A stretch of 20,906 bases of DNA from a virus. The position numbers were made by a program, and so were the translations under genes. The stretch covers positions 1 through 20,906 of the IMG/VR virus record IMGVR_UViG_3300044700_000788. One strand, written 5' to 3'. Of the stretch, positions 20,862 through 20,906 are shown in pieces; position 1 is the stretch's first letter, and the number at the start of each line of letters is the position of its first letter. A model generated the notes under the pieces. The model ran no database searches, was not told where the DNA came from, and saw only the letters and a list, made by a program, of their open reading frames with translations.

Positions 20862-20906
20862 TTAAGCCTGGCGAATTTTAGCCACAGTTTCAGCAGAAAG
20901 ACTCTT
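20862..20906 (-). CDS. C-terminal end of a gene running off the window
   Basis: The minus-strand frame is open from the window edge to TAA at 20862-20864 and reads KSLSAETVAKIRQA. It is too short to identify. The spacing to the next start (4 bases) matches the packing of the cluster. Confidence 0.5.
   Translation of the reverse strand, partial: KSLSAETVAKIRQA

Noticed and set aside
1-20906. tRNA genes, CRISPR arrays, insertion sequences or an integrase
   Set aside because: No cloverleaf with a GTTCGAATCC-like arm, no regularly spaced repeats, no transposase or recombinase motifs and no terminal repeats were seen by eye. A dedicated tRNA search could still find a divergent one.

Overview
The window looks like part of the genome of a tailed double-stranded DNA phage, probably from an aquatic bacterium and with a large genome. 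The evidence is the mix of genes: two long virion-type proteins with collagen-like triplets, a tail-fibre gene and a small fibre/decoration gene, a class II ribonucleotide reductase, a dCMP-deaminase-like enzyme, PhoH, a sugar-modification cassette, and many short genes of unknown function packed almost without gaps. The host cannot be named from the sequence. Most starts lack a Shine-Dalgarno sequence and follow an A/T-rich leader. No tRNA, rRNA, CRISPR array, integrase or insertion sequence was seen, and no stretch longer than about 165 bases lacks a gene.

Layout. 3-4393 (+): two large structural proteins with cysteine-rich modules and GASGAT-type islands, then a small six-cysteine protein. 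4390-5082 (-): a 230-residue protein that aligns with the middle of the bacterial RNA polymerase beta subunit, apparently one piece of a split phage polymerase. 5127-7730 (+): a small unknown protein, a dCMP-deaminase-like enzyme and an adenosylcobalamin-dependent ribonucleotide reductase, i.e. a DNA-precursor block closed by a strong bidirectional terminator. 7795-10127: short unknown genes, mostly on the minus strand, arranged around two divergent promoter regions. Several of these are unusually rich in perfect stem-loops. 10128-11266 (+): a membrane/coiled-coil protein whose frame ends on A AAA AAG followed by TAA, with a 96-codon open -1 frame behind it, the classic layout of programmed -1 frameshifting. 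11267-14023 (-): a secreted-looking protein, a 33-residue membrane peptide, PhoH, a DUF6745-like protein and three small overlapping genes. 14094-15976 (-): tail fibre and small decoration/fibre protein. 16034-20033 (-): methyltransferase, an unclassified sugar-related protein, a GT-D type (DUF1792-like) protein and two GT4 glycosyltransferases, joined by 4-base start/stop overlaps. 20078-20906 (-): a DUF7192-like protein and the end of one more gene.

How the genes fit together (inference). The reductase and deaminase feed DNA synthesis. The sugar cassette beside the fibre genes could glycosylate virion proteins or the host surface. The beta-subunit piece suggests the phage makes its own multi-subunit RNA polymerase, with the other pieces outside this window. 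Several minus-strand genes end in intrinsic terminators whose T-tract runs into a shared AGCTRTCAG tail, and several promoters have an extended -10 (TGGTATAAT) followed at the predicted start of transcription by a palindrome. These may be the control signals of this phage.
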